Of a stretch of DNA of 33,829 nt, positions 7,979 to 15,309 are shown piece after piece. The first letter of the stretch is position 1. The number at the start of each line of letters is the position of its first letter. The stretch covers positions 43,897 through 77,725 of the forward strand of contig DIWG01000062.1 in the NCBI GenBank assembly GCA_002423465.1, in the 5' to 3' direction. The notes under the pieces were generated by a model. It was not told where the DNA came from, did not search any database, and saw only the letters and a list, made by a program, of their open reading frames with translations. This stretch comes from Syntrophaceae bacterium UBA6112. GTDB lineage: Bacteria > Desulfobacterota > Syntrophia > Syntrophales > UBA5619. The translations under genes were made by a program, and so were the position numbers.

Positions 7979-9448
7979 TTATCCGCAACCTTTTGACAAT
8001 TGCAGGGAGAAGCCCCCTTTCCGGATACCGGTAAAGTGATGATCGTACCGTTTCGTCAGTTCACCGATGAGTGCCACCACCGATTTATCTCCCCGGGGGA
8101 AGTCTCTCTTGATGGGGCCGGCGGCAATGGTCTGTTCCACGTGTTCCTCGGCGAAGAGGAGCCTCAGCAGCAATTCATCGTCAGAAATTCCGGGACGTCC
8201 CATCTCTTTCCTCAGCTCCTTGATGGTGGGTTGCGGCTGGATCCAGTTCAAAAACCCCTTTGCCTCGGGGAGGCCCGTTATCTTGTCCAGCACATTCTGA
8301 TCGACGGGGGCGGGAGTCTTCCCGTAATGTCCCAGCATATAACGGATCCCCTCTTCCGTGGACACCTTGTAGCGTTCCCCCAACAGGATGTTCAATACCG
8401 CCTGGGTACCCACAAGCTGAGAGAAGGGCGTAATCATGACCGGATAGCCCCACTCTTCCCGGATGACGCTCACCTCCTCCAGAACTTCATTCAGGCGGTG
8501 TTCCATTTTTCTCTCTTTCAGCATGGCCTTCAGATTGGATATCATGCCGCCCGGCACCTGATGGACATATTGGAAGACGTCATATTCAACGGGCGCCCCC
8601 AGCGGAAGGTTTTCCCTCCGCGCCACATATCGGAAATGGTCCGATATCTTTGCCACCGCTTCGTCATCCACAATGGGATGATAACCGAGCCTGCGCAGAT
8701 TCATCGTTATATTTTCCGTCGATGGATGGGAGGGGCCATTGGCAAGGGGCGAGGCGCACACATCGATGATATCGACGCCGAGGGCCACCGAATCGAGACA
8801 GCAGATGGGGGCAAGTCCCGTCGTACAGTGGGAATGCATCTCCAGCGGCAGATTGCCGATTTCTTTCTTGATGACCGGCACCAGCGTCTTGACCCGATCG
8901 GGGGTCAGAAGCCCGATGGAATCCTTGATCATAACGACGTCGGGTTTGAGCTCCTTCATCATTTCGGCGGTCTTTCGGGCATAAAATTCGTCGGTGTGGA
9001 CGGGACTGATGGAATAGACCAGAGGGATCATGACCTGAATCCCCACGGATTTTGCCGCAGCCACCGAGCCTTTCAGATTGTTCCAGTCATGAAGGGCATC
9101 GAAGATCATGAGCCGTTCGATGCCGTTTGCCCCGCATCGCTGTACCCACAGCTCGATGACGGAATCGGGAACGATATTGAAGCTGGTGAGGGATTTGCTT
9201 CGAATCAGTGCCGACAGGGGCGTCTTCGGCGTGGCTTCGGCCATCAACCGGACCCGTTCCCAGGGATTCTCCCGCAGGTAACGAAGACAGGCATCAAAAT
9301 GACAGGTGCCCATCAGTTCTATGGCCTTGAAGCCGGCGTCATCCATAACGGGCGCAATGGGAAGCATGTGGGCCGTCTTCATTCGCGTCGCCCACAGGCT
9401 CTGAGGGCCGTCCCGCAAAGTGGTGTCTACAAGACTGATCTCTTTCAT
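7979..9448 (-). CDS. Biotin-dependent carboxyltransferase subunit (PYC/OADA family)
   Basis: A 489-residue TIM-barrel carboxyltransferase of the pyruvate carboxylase B/oxaloacetate decarboxylase alpha/transcarboxylase 5S family. It has DTTLRDGPQS with metal ligand D8 (8-17), the lysine expected to be carboxylated (K175, VMIKDSIGLLTP), metal ligands H205 and H207 in HSHCTTG, and the later block PGGMISNLKAMLKE. The substrate loop reads ANGPSHPSTE (236-245), closer to the OadA and 5S versions (H-P-x-T-E type) than to the GTSQPS loop of pyruvate carboxylase. It moves CO2 between biotin and a substrate with an acidic alpha carbon, normally pyruvate/oxaloacetate. It has no C-terminal biotin domain, so the separate carrier (10803-11330) must serve it. 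It overlaps the biotin carboxylase by four bases (ATGA). Confidence 0.88.
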   Translation of the reverse strand: MKEISLVDTTLRDGPQSLWATRMKTAHMLPIAPVMDDAGFKAIELMGTCHFDACLRYLRENPWERVRLMAEATPKTPLSALIRSKSLTSFNIVPDSVIELWVQRCGANGIERLMIFDALHDWNNLKGSVAAAKSVGIQVMIPLVYSISPVHTDEFYARKTAEMMKELKPDVVMIKDSIGLLTPDRVKTLVPVIKKEIGNLPLEMHSHCTTGLAPICCLDSVALGVDIIDVCASPLANGPSHPSTENITMNLRRLGYHPIVDDEAVAKISDHFRYVARRENLPLGAPVEYDVFQYVHQVPGGMISNLKAMLKERKMEHRLNEVLEEVSVIREEWGYPVMITPFSQLVGTQAVLNILLGERYKVSTEEGIRYMLGHYGKTPAPVDQNVLDKITGLPEAKGFLNWIQPQPTIKELRKEMGRPGISDDELLLRLLFAEEHVEQTIAAGPIKRDFPRGDKSVVALIGELTKRYDHHFTGIRKGGFSLQLSKGCG

Positions 9449-10803
9449 TTTCCATACTCCCCAAGAACGGTATCTTCTATCCAGCGGGTGTTTATTCTTC
9501 CCTCAAGATAATCTTTGTTTTTCAAAATATGTTGATGAAAAGGAACCGTTGTATCCACGCCGGATATCGTAAAATGATCCAGTGCATATTGCATTTTTTT
9601 TACGGCATCAAAACGATCGGTTCCCCATGTAACAAGCTTCGCCAAAAGCGAATCATAGTAGGGAGGAACGACACAGCCGGCGTAACAGTGGCTGTCGATC
9701 CTGATTCCCTCGCCCTCGGGCGGATCCCATGCGTCGATCCGTCCCGGAGAGGGGTGAAAATTCCTGTCCGGCGACTCTGCATTGATACGGCATTCGATGG
9801 AATGGCCCGACACCTTTACGTCGGCCTGGGAGATGCTGAGCGGATTCCCGGCGGCAACATTGATCTGTTCCTTGACGAGATCCACACCTGTGACCATTTC
9901 CGTTATGGGATGCTCCACCTGAATGCGCGTATTCATCTCGAGGAAGTAAAATCGTTTCTGATCCTGATCGAATACGAATTCTATGGTTCCCGCATTTTCA
10001 TACCCTATGTGGGCGGCAATCCGTACCGCCGCATCGCAGATCCTTTCCCTCAGTTCGGCGGTCATCACAGGCGAGGGGGCCTCTTCGAGCATCTTTTGAT
10101 ACCGGCGCTGGAGGGAACAGTCACGCTCGAAGAGATGGATGATATGACCCTGCCTGTCTCCAATAATCTGAACTTCTATATGGCGGGCATCGGGTATGTA
10201 GCGTTCGATAAATAGCCGACCGTCGCCGAAGGCGGCAAGGGCTTCACCGGACGCTTCTTCAAAGACCTCCTTGATCTTTTCCGGGGCATTGACGGTCTTT
10301 ATCCCCTTCCCTCCTCCCCCGGCGGCTGCCTTGATCAGGACGGGGAAACCCAGTTTTGTTGCCGCTTTTTGTGCCTCATCGCTGGTGGCAACCATCTCTG
10401 ATCCCGGAATGATGGGGATTCCCAATTTGCGACTCATCTCCCGTGCCAGGAGTTTGTCTCCCATTTTCCGGATATTATCCGCCGTGGGTCCGATAAATAT
10501 GAGGCCGTTTTCTTCGCAGGCCTCTGCAAGATCGGGCCGTTCCGCCAGAAAACCGTATCCCGGATGAATGGCATCGGCACCGCTTCCCAGGGCAGCGGCA
10601 ATGATCGTTTGCACCTTCAGATAACTGTGGATCGCCTGCGGAGGTCCGATGCAGACGGCCCGGCCGGCTGCCTTTGCCGGCTTGCTCTCCCTGTCGGCCG
10701 CCGACACCGCTACAATGGTTTCTATTCCCAAGTCGCGGCAAGCCCCTATGATGCGCAGGGCGATCTCTCCCCGGTTGGCAACAAAGACTCGTGCAACCTT
10801 CAT
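9445..10803 (-). CDS. accC: Biotin carboxylase subunit
   Basis: A 452-residue ATP-grasp biotin carboxylase of AccC length. It has an N-terminal ANRGEIALRII, AIHPGYGFLAE, the Gly-rich ATP loop AAAGGGGKGI (159-168), RDCSLQRRYQK (228-238) and EMNTRIQVEHPITE (about 289-302). It uses ATP and bicarbonate to carboxylate biotin on the carrier protein. It is coupled by overlap at both ends (one base with the carrier, four with the carboxyltransferase), so the three should be made in equal amounts as one enzyme. Homologues serve acetyl-CoA, pyruvate and 2-oxoglutarate carboxylases, and the specificity comes from the partner. Confidence 0.95.
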   Translation of the reverse strand: MKVARVFVANRGEIALRIIGACRDLGIETIVAVSAADRESKPAKAAGRAVCIGPPQAIHSYLKVQTIIAAALGSGADAIHPGYGFLAERPDLAEACEENGLIFIGPTADNIRKMGDKLLAREMSRKLGIPIIPGSEMVATSDEAQKAATKLGFPVLIKAAAGGGGKGIKTVNAPEKIKEVFEEASGEALAAFGDGRLFIERYIPDARHIEVQIIGDRQGHIIHLFERDCSLQRRYQKMLEEAPSPVMTAELRERICDAAVRIAAHIGYENAGTIEFVFDQDQKRFYFLEMNTRIQVEHPITEMVTGVDLVKEQINVAAGNPLSISQADVKVSGHSIECRINAESPDRNFHPSPGRIDAWDPPEGEGIRIDSHCYAGCVVPPYYDSLLAKLVTWGTDRFDAVKKMQYALDHFTISGVDTTVPFHQHILKNKDYLEGRINTRWIEDTVLGEYGK

Positions 10804-11330
10804 CAGGCGCTTTTCCTCATCCCTTCGTCCAGATCGCCGGCCTCTTGCACCAGGAAAAGCGTCTGCTGGAATTCCACCATTTCACCATCTTTCGCGCAGA
10901 TCTTGGCGATGCGTCCGCTCACGCCCGCCTTTACCGTATTGAAAAGTTTCATGACCTCGATAATGCATACCGTGTCATCGGCCGCTATATTTTGGCCTGC
11001 TTCCACAAAGGCGGGGGCTCCCGGTTTGGGTGCCCGGTAAAAGGTTCCCAGCAAGGAGGCCTTGATCGGTATAAGGCCGCTTTCGTCAGTGAGGGCATCG
11101 GCCGTATCTAAAGCCCTTTTATCTTTCTTCATCTTTTCAGGGGGGGGCACGGGAACAACCGGTTTTGCAGTTTTTTCGGAAACACATTTCGAATCCGCGA
11201 CGGATGCCCTGTTGCCCTGTTTTTTTAAATCTATTTTCAGATCTCCTATTTCCAGATGCATTTCATCATATTTCGATTCTTCAATCAGTTTCAAAATCAA
11301 AAAAACGTCTTCCTGCGTTATGGGCTCCAT
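10803..11330 (-). CDS. accB: Biotin carboxyl carrier protein (AccB-like)
   Basis: A 175-residue AccB-type carrier. The N-terminal helical part (about 1-40) is followed by a Lys/Pro-rich linker (about 50-85) and the biotinyl domain (86-165). This domain has TFYRAPKPGAPAFVEAGQ and the biotin site EVMKLF with K128 (the usual motif is AMKM). It shuttles carboxybiotin between the biotin carboxylase and the carboxyltransferase. The AccB plus AccC pair is the usual front half of acetyl-CoA carboxylase, yet here it is followed by a PYC/OADA-type carboxyltransferase instead of AccAD. Its stop overlaps the biotin carboxylase start. Confidence 0.92.
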   Translation of the reverse strand: MEPITQEDVFLILKLIEESKYDEMHLEIGDLKIDLKKQGNRASVADSKCVSEKTAKPVVPVPPPEKMKKDKRALDTADALTDESGLIPIKASLLGTFYRAPKPGAPAFVEAGQNIAADDTVCIIEVMKLFNTVKAGVSGRIAKICAKDGEMVEFQQTLFLVQEAGDLDEGMRKSA

Positions 11331-11351
11331 GGATGATTCTCCTTAAAAATA

Positions 11352-12581
11352 TTAAATTACTTCCTTCTCCTTTAATTCTTCCATCTCCTCTCTTCTCATG
11401 CCTAATAATCCCTCATATATTTCTTCGCTATGCTGACCGGGATAGGGCGCCGATGGAGAGAGATCCCCCGGAAGCCGTGTAAAACGGATAGGAAATCCGG
11501 CTGTTTTTACACCTGTTTCACCGTAAAGCGGATGCTTCAGTTCCTGGATCATTCCCCGGTATTTCAGGTGGGGGTCCTCCAGAACCTCCGCCACTTCGGG
11601 CACCGTATCGCAGGGCACCTTATGTTCCCTGAGACGTTTCAACGCTTCCTCTTTTGTGTATCTTTTAATCCACTCATTGACTATTTCTTCAACAGAGTCG
11701 GAGTTTTTGAATCGGCCTTCGGGGTTCTTGAAGCGCGCGTCCCCCTTGAGGTCTTCCCGTTCAATGGCTCCCAGGAATGCCTCCCACTGGGCGTTGTTTG
11801 CCACTGCGATCACAATGAATCCGTCTTTCGCTTCATAGGCGTTCCAGGGGGCCAGCCGGGGATTCCTGTTCCCCGTTCTCATGGGAACGCCGATGGAGAG
11901 ATGGTAATCGAGCGCCTCGTCCAAGATCATGGAGAAACAACTGTCCTGCATCGAGACATCGATTCTCTCTCCATGTCCCGTTTTCTCTCGCGATACGAGG
12001 GCGGCCAGGATACCGGCCATGCTGTAATAAGAAGAAATCAAATCACCGATCCAGGCCCCGCAGCGGGTGGGAGGACCACCGGGAAAGCCCGTAATGCCCA
12101 TGATGCCGCTCGTTGCCTGAATAGTCAGATCAAAGGCCGTTCGGTCCCTGTGGGGGCCGTCCTGTCCGTACCCGGAAATGGAACAGTAAATAATTTTTGG
12201 ATTTATTTTTTCAAACTCGGCATAGGTGAAGCCCAGGCGTTCCATGACGCCGGGTGCGAAATTTTCGATAACGATATCACTCTTCTCAACGAGGCGTTTC
12301 AGTATGACCTTTCCCTTTTCGCTCTGCAGGTTGAGAAAGATACTCTTCTTTTTTCGGTTTCGCTTCAGGTAGAGGAGGGAAACGTCCTTATCGTCCTTTC
12401 TGCTGATGGTCACCCCATCGGGACCGGCAAAGGGAGGATTCCACTGGCAGGGATCACCTGTTTTGGGCCTCTCAACCTTGATCACCTCGGCCCCCATGGC
12501 CGCAAGGTTCATGGCACAGTAAGGCCCCGATAAATATGCCGTTAAATCAATTACCCTGATACCATCAAGATGTCCTTTCAC
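11352..12581 (-). CDS. Family III CoA-transferase (CaiB/BaiF type)
   Basis: A 409-residue family III CoA-transferase. GIRVIDLTAYLSGPYCAMNLAAMGAEVIKVE opens the fold, and the catalytic Asp is D180 in CGAWIGDLISSYYSMAGI. The GTG at 12581 is preferred over an ATG 39 bp upstream because AAGGAGG lies five bases before it and the family fold starts at once. It transfers CoA from a donor such as succinyl-CoA or acetyl-CoA to a carboxylic acid and so activates it without ATP. As the first gene behind the sigma-54 promoter, it is the likely entry step of the pathway. Its acceptor is unknown. Confidence 0.9.
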   Translation of the reverse strand: MKGHLDGIRVIDLTAYLSGPYCAMNLAAMGAEVIKVERPKTGDPCQWNPPFAGPDGVTISRKDDKDVSLLYLKRNRKKKSIFLNLQSEKGKVILKRLVEKSDIVIENFAPGVMERLGFTYAEFEKINPKIIYCSISGYGQDGPHRDRTAFDLTIQATSGIMGITGFPGGPPTRCGAWIGDLISSYYSMAGILAALVSREKTGHGERIDVSMQDSCFSMILDEALDYHLSIGVPMRTGNRNPRLAPWNAYEAKDGFIVIAVANNAQWEAFLGAIEREDLKGDARFKNPEGRFKNSDSVEEIVNEWIKRYTKEEALKRLREHKVPCDTVPEVAEVLEDPHLKYRGMIQELKHPLYGETGVKTAGFPIRFTRLPGDLSPSAPYPGQHSEEIYEGLLGMRREEMEELKEKEVI

Positions 12582-12699
12582 TGCTGCCTCCTTTTTAAAC
12601 AAATTTCCCAAGCAGATCACATCACCACGGAATCGCCAATTAACGGCAGCAAGAACGAATAGATACCTATTTTCTTCCCATCGATCCCTTGTCTCGGTT

Positions 12700-12724
12700 A
12701 TTGAAGAATACAGGATTCTTCAAT
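12700..12724 (-). repeat. Perfect inverted repeat in the operon leader
   Basis: ATTGAAGAAT (12700-12709) and ATTCTTCAAT (12715-12724) form a 10-bp dyad around ACAGG. It lies about 125 bases downstream of the predicted transcription start. There is no U-tract. It could be a repressor operator or an RNA hairpin. Confidence 0.55.
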
Positions 12725-12859
12725 GCGCGACTTTGATACATCGGAGTCCAAATCAAATTCTGGTTCAAAATTGTTTTCTGTTCTGGAGCTATTGCGTGGA
12801 CCAAACGGGCCGAATCAGGTTCAGACACCGGGCAGCAAGAAGATTTCGGTTGTTATAAA

Positions 12860-12875
12860 AGCATTTTCAGTGCCA
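12860..12875 (-). promoter_or_regulatory. Sigma-54 (-24/-12) promoter
   Basis: On the minus strand TGGCAC is followed by TGAAA and ATGCT, so the GG and GC elements have the required 12-base offset. Against the consensus TGGCACG-N4-TTGCW it differs at two positions (T for G after the -24 core, A for T in the -12 box). The start site would be near 12849. It faces the CoA-transferase gene, and the adjacent gene is a sigma-54 activator, which supports it. Confidence 0.75.
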
Positions 12876-12947
12876 AATTAATAAACCATGCACGTTAAGT
12901 CACTTAGGAATCATTCAGAAAAGCAACCGTTTAAATCGCCGACACAT

Positions 12948-13042
12948 ATGTCTTGCTTTCCATACAGATACACGCATTATGTCCTGTTATCCGGACATGG
13001 CTTCCCGTCAACGGAAACAGATGCGGATCAATGGCAAGACAT
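12948..13042. promoter_or_regulatory. Candidate activator-binding sites (UAS)
   Basis: Four half-sites of the form ATGTCYKG occur in alternating orientation: ATGTCTTG at 12948-12955, a dyad ATGTCC-N8-GGACAT at 12979-12998, and CAAGACAT at 13035-13042. They lie about 70-170 bp upstream of the -24 box, the usual range for sigma-54 activators, between the promoter and the activator gene. Assignment to that activator is inference. Confidence 0.5.
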
Positions 13043-13091
13043 GCCGTTAAGATTGTTCATGAAATAAAAATGGTATGATTATTCCCGAAGA

Positions 13092-14456
13092 CTATATTTT
13101 TTTGAGCTTGTCATAGAGAACCGATCGCGACACCCCCAGAAGTTTTGCGGCTGCCACTTTGTTTCCGTAGGTCGATCTCAGTGTTTCCCGAATAATCTCC
13201 TTCTCTCTGTTTTCCACGCCCCTTTTCAGAGGCAACAAAACGGGTTTGGAATAATGATCCTCCACTCGGGCAAAGAGGGAGGGAGGGAGGTGTTTGGGTT
13301 CGATAACGCTTTCATGGGGCAGCAGGTTATGCATGGCAAAATTGACAACATTTCTCAATTCTCTCATATTGCCGGGCCAGCCATACTGAATGAGCAGAGA
13401 CTCCGCCTCCCGCGAAAAAACCACTTTTTCCGTACCGTGGCCGGGCAGTGACGAAGCCACGATGTTCCGGGCAATGAGGAGAACATCCTCTCTCCGGTCT
13501 CTTAACGGAGGAATTTTCAACACAAAGACATTGATTCGATAAAACAAATCGGAGCGAAAGGTTCCCCTCTCCACCATATCTTCAATATTGCGGTTCGTAG
13601 ATGCAATCAGTGAAAATTCCACGGGGATGGTCTTGGATCCTCCCAGTCTCGTTATCTGCTTCTCCTCCAGGACCCTGAGGAGCTTTGCCTGCATCTCCAG
13701 CGGCATGTCGCCGATCTCATCCAGAAAAAAGGTGCCGCCCTCTACCATCTCGAATTTACCGATCTTCCCCTTCTGTGTCGCACCGGTGAAAGTGCCCGAT
13801 TCGTAGCCGAAGAGTTCGGACTCCATCAATTCCTTGGGAATGGCTGCGCAATTTATTGCCAGAAAAGATTTCTCCGATCTGGGGCTCATTCTGTGAATCG
13901 CTTGCGCGAAAAGTTCCTTCCCCGTACCGCTCTCACCCAGAATGAGTATTGGAAGTGATGACGAGGCATATTTCGCGGCCTGCTTCTTTAACTGTTTCGC
14001 CTGATAACTGTCACCGATAATATCATTGATACTGTACTTTGCCTGGAGAAATTTCCTCAGCTCGGCCCCCATGCTCTCAACCTTTATCTTAAGATTGGCA
14101 ACCTTTTCATTCATGCTTTTCAATTCTTTTATATCTCGAAAGAGTACCTGGGCAATAACCCTCTTGACCTTGGAGCCTTCCTTTATGGGAATCCTGTTTA
14201 CAACCAGATCCTTCCCTTTCCATTTGTGGATGACTCCGTATTCGGCAACGCCGGTCCTTGCGATTACGGGTATCCGCGCACGGGGAAAGAATTCCCTGAT
14301 GTTCTTGCCAAAATCGCTTCCCTGCTTCATATTGTACATCTCCGCGTAGGAACGATTGAAATAGAGAATCTTTCCTGCGGCATCACAAATCACGAGCCCT
14401 TCATGGGTATTGTTCAGAAGAAGCTCCAGCATTTCCCTGAAATCGTCTTCAGCCAT
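13092..14456 (-). CDS. PAS-domain sigma-54-dependent transcriptional activator
   Basis: A 454-residue activator. A PAS-like sensor covers about 1-110, a short coiled linker follows, then the AAA+ domain with Walker A GESGTGKE (174-181), the sigma-54 contact loop GTFTGA (221-226; the usual form is GAFTGA), FFLDEIGDMP and STNRNIEDM, and a C-terminal Fis-type helix-turn-helix (KVAAAKLLGVSRSVLYDKLKKI). It lacks a receiver domain, so it probably senses a ligand directly. It should bind upstream sites and remodel sigma-54 polymerase at 12860-12875 to switch on the island. Its gene uses more A/T-rich codons than the operons further right. Confidence 0.93.
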   Translation of the reverse strand: MAEDDFREMLELLLNNTHEGLVICDAAGKILYFNRSYAEMYNMKQGSDFGKNIREFFPRARIPVIARTGVAEYGVIHKWKGKDLVVNRIPIKEGSKVKRVIAQVLFRDIKELKSMNEKVANLKIKVESMGAELRKFLQAKYSINDIIGDSYQAKQLKKQAAKYASSSLPILILGESGTGKELFAQAIHRMSPRSEKSFLAINCAAIPKELMESELFGYESGTFTGATQKGKIGKFEMVEGGTFFLDEIGDMPLEMQAKLLRVLEEKQITRLGGSKTIPVEFSLIASTNRNIEDMVERGTFRSDLFYRINVFVLKIPPLRDRREDVLLIARNIVASSLPGHGTEKVVFSREAESLLIQYGWPGNMRELRNVVNFAMHNLLPHESVIEPKHLPPSLFARVEDHYSKPVLLPLKRGVENREKEIIRETLRSTYGNKVAAAKLLGVSRSVLYDKLKKI

Positions 14457-14522
14457 GCAACACCTTCAATTTGCTATTTTCAGGAGAGGGTCCGGAACCA
14501 TGTCATCCGTGGGAAATAAGCA

Positions 14523-14548
14523 CCCTTTCATGGTTTTTCATGAAAGGG
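14523..14548. repeat. Perfect inverted repeat upstream of the activator gene
   Basis: CCCTTTCATG and CATGAAAGGG form 10-bp arms around a six-base T-rich loop, 67 bp upstream of the activator start, probably inside its leader. It may be an autoregulatory operator, a leader hairpin or a small repeat. Confidence 0.5.
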
Positions 14549-14627
14549 GGATCCTTTGTCGTTACAACATTAGTTCAATCTAAAGCTTAGCAGAGAAAGC
14601 CATTGGTGGTTTTTTACCTATGGCAAT

Positions 14628-14656
14628 TGTCTAAAACGTATAAACAACAATGTCAA
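14628..14656 (-). promoter_or_regulatory. Possible sigma-70 promoter of the activator gene
   Basis: On the minus strand a perfect -35 TTGACA (14656-14651) is followed after 17 bases by TAGACA (14633-14628), a weak -10. It faces the activator gene at 14456. Confidence 0.4.
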
Positions 14657-14780
14657 GTCTCATTTAGCCGGGGTCAAATCATTCATGAGTACAACCATTT
14701 GAAATTACATCACTGATCCCCACTTGCCTCATCAAGAAATGTTGCCGCCGGGGAAGATATTTGGGATCCCCGGAAACCCT

Positions 14781-14810
14781 TTGACACTCCCTGAGGGCAT
14801 CCCTTATACT
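14781..14810 (+). promoter_or_regulatory. Sigma-70 promoter of the Nudix gene
   Basis: TTGACA (14781-14786), an 18-base spacer and TATACT (14805-14810) give a near-consensus promoter about 40 bp before the Nudix start. It may also drive the two genes behind it. Confidence 0.7.
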
Positions 14811-14848
14811 ACGGCTCACGGGATGGGTCCCTCCGGGGTGGTCGGGAA

Positions 14849-15274
14849 ATGAGCGACGAAAAACGAATGCACATTCAGGTGGCCTGCGCGATCATCGAGC
14901 GGGACGGTCTCGTCCTGGCCGCCCGGCGGAGCCGATCCATGCGCATGCCCCTCAAATGGGAATTCCCCGGCGGCAAGATTGAACCGGGGGAGAGCCCGGA
15001 GGCGTGCCTCCGCAGGGAGTTGATGGAGGAGATGGCGCTTTGCGTTGCCGCGAAAAGAGCGATGCCGTGCTTGACGCACGAATACCCGGCCTTCACGGTC
15101 ACCCTGTATCCCTTCGTCTGCGAGATCCTCTCCGGGGAGGTGACCCTGAACGAACACCGGGCCGTCGCCTGGCTCAAACCGGAGGAATTGCCGGCCCTCG
15201 ATTGGGTCGAAGCGGACCGAACCCTCGTCGCAACGTACCGGCGAGACGTCACCGGAACGGATGTCGCGGTGTGA
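14849..15274 (+). CDS. mutT: MutT-type Nudix hydrolase
   Basis: A 141-residue Nudix protein, the usual MutT length. The Nudix box runs from GGKIEPGESPEA to RELMEEMAL (about 41-64) and keeps the RE and EE metal-binding residues; the late Gly of the consensus is Ala. The start VACAIIERDGLVLAARR and the ending SGEVTLNEHRAVAWLKPEEL match the MutT/8-oxo-dGTPase branch, which hydrolyses oxidised nucleotides to prevent mutation. It lies behind its own promoter and 35 bp before the hydrolase gene. Some relatives act on CTP or other nucleotides. Confidence 0.88.
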   Translation: MSDEKRMHIQVACAIIERDGLVLAARRSRSMRMPLKWEFPGGKIEPGESPEACLRRELMEEMALCVAAKRAMPCLTHEYPAFTVTLYPFVCEILSGEVTLNEHRAVAWLKPEELPALDWVEADRTLVATYRRDVTGTDVAV

Positions 15275-15309
15275 TATGAAACCGGAATTTCAGAAAGGAG
15301 GAAAATACC

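Larger units (their letters stand above)
12582..13091. promoter_or_regulatory. Control region of the catabolic operon (510 bp without a gene)
   Basis: No gene was found here. Reading in the direction of transcription (right to left), it holds a cluster of ATGTC-type half-sites (12948-13042), a sigma-54 promoter (12860-12875), and a leader of about 270 bases carrying a 10-bp perfect inverted repeat (12700-12724). The ribosome site of the CoA-transferase is at its left end. The region is visibly AT-richer than the flanking genes. Confidence 0.7.
14457..14848. other. Divergent intergenic region (392 bp without a gene)
   Basis: It separates the minus-strand activator gene from the plus-strand Nudix gene. 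It carries a 10-bp dyad (14523-14548), a possible promoter for each side (14628-14656 minus, 14781-14810 plus) and no credible open frame. Confidence 0.6.

Noticed and set aside
7979..9448. Loss of a catalytic Thr in the carboxyltransferase (GTSQPS loop absent)
   Set aside because: Oxaloacetate decarboxylase alpha and transcarboxylase 5S also lack that loop and are active, so this marks a subfamily, not an inactive enzyme.
14523..14548. Intrinsic terminator at the CCCTTTCATG dyad
   Set aside because: There is no T-tract after the stem on either strand, and it lies upstream of, not behind, both flanking genes.
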